Positions 60,626-64,000 of a DNA stretch of 64,000 nt are shown here, one piece after another (position 1 is the first letter of the stretch; every line of letters starts with the position of its first letter). Source of the DNA: JBEKUY01 sp049514555 (GTDB taxonomy: Bacteria > Acidobacteriota > Terriglobia > Acidiferrales > UBA7541); the NCBI GenBank assembly GCA_049514555.1, contig JBEKUY010000010.1, forward strand, positions 44,305-108,304. The letters are read 5' to 3'. A model generated the notes under the pieces. It searched no databases and was not told where the DNA came from. It worked only from the letters and a program-made list of their open reading frames with translations. A program made the position numbers and the translations under genes.

Positions 60626-61006
60626 GTGCCGACATTTGCGCAGTTGATCCGAATAGGACGCGAGAACATCCGGTCAAAGACGAAGTCGCCCGCGCTGACG
60701 GGCTGCCCTGAGAAGCGGGGCGTGTGCATCCGGGTGTACACGCAGACGCCGAAAAAACCGAACTCGGCTTTGCGCAAAGTGGCGCGCGTGCGCCTGACGA
60801 ACAGCGTGGAAGTGACGACGTACATCCCCGGCATCGGCCACAACTTGCAGGAGCACTCCATCGTGCTCGTGCGCGGAGGCCGCGTGAAGGACCTGCCGGG
60901 CGTCCGCTACCACATCATCCGCGGCACCCTGGACGCGGCGGGCGTCGAGAACCGCAAGCAGGGTCGTTCGAAATACGGCGCGAAGCGGCCGAAGGCCGCG
61001 AAGTAA
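60626..61006 (+). CDS. rpsL: 30S ribosomal protein S12
   Basis: A 126-residue S12 of the decoding centre. Seen: PTFAQLIRIGRENIRSKTKSPAL, the streptomycin-site loop TPKKPNSALRKVARVRL, and VKDLPGVRYHIIRGTLDAAGVENRKQGRSKYG. The Lys of TPKKPNS is the wild-type (streptomycin-sensitive type) residue. The GTG at 60626 follows GAAGGAG. First gene of the str operon, behind a long leader. Confidence 0.98.
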   Translation: MPTFAQLIRIGRENIRSKTKSPALTGCPEKRGVCIRVYTQTPKKPNSALRKVARVRLTNSVEVTTYIPGIGHNLQEHSIVLVRGGRVKDLPGVRYHIIRGTLDAAGVENRKQGRSKYGAKRPKAAK

Positions 61007-61033
61007 GGAATCTGCAAGAAAGAGGGAGAGTAG

Positions 61034-61504
61034 ATGCCTCGCAAAGGACAGATTAGCCGGCGGGTCTCCGAGAACGATCCGGTCTACGCGAGCGACCTCG
61101 TGCAGAAATTCATCTGCTCGATGATGTGGGACGGGAAGCGCGCGACGGCGCAGCGGATTTTCTACGGGGCGATGGACCAAGTGGCCAAGAAGGCCAACGA
61201 TGATGCGCTGAAGGTTTTCAAGAAAGCGATCGAAAACGTCAAGCCGGTGCTCGAAGTGAAAACCCGGCGCGTCGGCGGCGCGAACTACCAAGTTCCGGTG
61301 GAGGTGAACCAGTTCCGGCGTCAATCGCTGGCGATTCGCTGGCTCATTCTGTATGCGCGGGACCGCTCCGGCAAGAACATGACCGACAAGCTCGCGGACG
61401 AGCTGGTTGATGCCGCGAACCTGCGTGGTGGGGCGTTCAAGAAGAAGGAAGATGTCCACCGCATGGCCGAGGCGAACAAGGCGTTCGCGCATTATCGGTG
61501 GTAA
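61034..61504 (+). CDS. rpsG: 30S ribosomal protein S7
   Basis: A 156-residue S7, with PRKGQISRR, FICSMMWDGKRATAQRIFYGAM, ENVKPVLEVKTRRVGGANYQVPVEV and MAEANKAFAHYRW at the C-terminus. It nucleates assembly of the 30S head and contacts E-site tRNA. It starts 27 nt after rpsL with AGGGAGAG upstream. Confidence 0.98.
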   Translation: MPRKGQISRRVSENDPVYASDLVQKFICSMMWDGKRATAQRIFYGAMDQVAKKANDDALKVFKKAIENVKPVLEVKTRRVGGANYQVPVEVNQFRRQSLAIRWLILYARDRSGKNMTDKLADELVDAANLRGGAFKKKEDVHRMAEANKAFAHYRW

Positions 61505-61562
61505 GCGGCGACCGGCGGCGGGCCGGCGATAGGATTTGAAGGAGACGATCGAAGAGAGATCC

Positions 61563-63824
<2,262 letters not shown>

Positions 63825-63876
63825 GGGGATCCAAGGGCTCGTTCGAGCACTACGTCAACGAGGAGCGGAGAAGGCG

Positions 63877-64000
63877 ATGGCGAAGGAAAAATTTGAGCGG
63901 AGCAAGCCGCACGTCAACATCGGAACGATCGGGCACATCGATCACGGCAAGACGACGCTGACGGCGGCGATCACGAAGATTTTGGCGAAGACGAACCCGA
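63877..64000 (+). CDS. tuf: Elongation factor Tu, N-terminal part (truncated by window edge)
   Basis: The first 41 codons of EF-Tu are visible: AKEKFERSKPHVNIGTIGHI followed by the G1 loop GHIDHGKTTLTAAIT. AGGAGCGGAGAAGG precedes the ATG at 63877. It lies 52 nt after fusA, in the standard str-operon position. The gene continues beyond the window. Confidence 0.97.
   Translation, partial: MAKEKFERSKPHVNIGTIGHIDHGKTTLTAAITKILAKTNP

Overview
The window looks like a chromosomal segment of an Acidobacteriota (Terriglobia-like) genome. It is GC-rich and dense with families typical of that phylum: TolB/PD40 propeller proteins, DUF6526, TIG/IPT lipoproteins, zinc-ribbon membrane proteins, carbohydrate esterases, and several short TTG/GTG-started genes behind strong GGAGG sites. 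No rRNA, tRNA or CRISPR array was recognised.

Layout. 1-9.4 kb: the end of a PD40 protein, a micro-gene with its own promoter and terminator, a UvrD-type helicase-nuclease, a DinB protein, and a thiolase / 3-hydroxyacyl-CoA dehydrogenase pair with two related zinc-ribbon proteins between them. 9.4-16.8 kb: a secreted DNRLRE/propeller protein with a partner lipoprotein, recA, a small penicillin-binding transpeptidase and an M23 peptidase. 16.8-21.6 kb: 2-oxoacid:ferredoxin oxidoreductase (korAB) and a sigma / anti-sigma / zinc-ribbon operon. 21.8-30.5 kb: ankyrin protein, lexA, a GNAT enzyme, bactofilin and a 1099-residue TIG lipoprotein. 30.7-35.7 kb: an AT-richer island with a two-gene putative defence system, flanked by copies of a three-unit repeat. 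35.8-51.1 kb: dehydrogenase, carbohydrate esterases, carbonic anhydrase, PLP enzymes, a methyltransferase and a Sel1 lipoprotein. 51.2-53.4 kb: an intact 2,225-bp insertion element with terminal inverted repeats, an 8-bp target duplication and passenger genes. 53.4-64 kb: translation operons rplM-rpsI, rpsB-tsf, pyrH-frr and rpsL-rpsG-fusA-tuf.

The most striking system is at 31,093-34,904. A SIR2 NADase-like protein carrying a nucleoside-deoxyribosyltransferase/TIR-like domain and a HEPN-like tail is followed by a GroEL homologue fused to the same deoxyribosyltransferase/TIR-like domain. In that chaperonin the two catalytic aspartates of GroEL (Asp52, Asp398) are both serine, while the nucleotide-binding residues remain. 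This suggests a chaperonin that binds ATP but hydrolyses it very slowly, acting as a sensor or scaffold for a paired NAD/nucleotide-attacking effector. The locus is bracketed by a three-unit repeat family (units 39-40 bp apart). Two of the copies sit about 30 nt behind good sigma-70-like promoters, so they probably encode small RNAs.

Other notable items: a perfect palindrome over the -10 of the insertion-element transposase promoter, next to a ribbon-helix-helix gene in the same operon; a 29-residue insertion in EF-G domain IV; a CE15-CE4 esterase/deacetylase fusion; a shared promoter-proximal motif at recA and lexA; and a 16-bp motif 76-79 nt downstream of two unrelated solenoid-protein genes.
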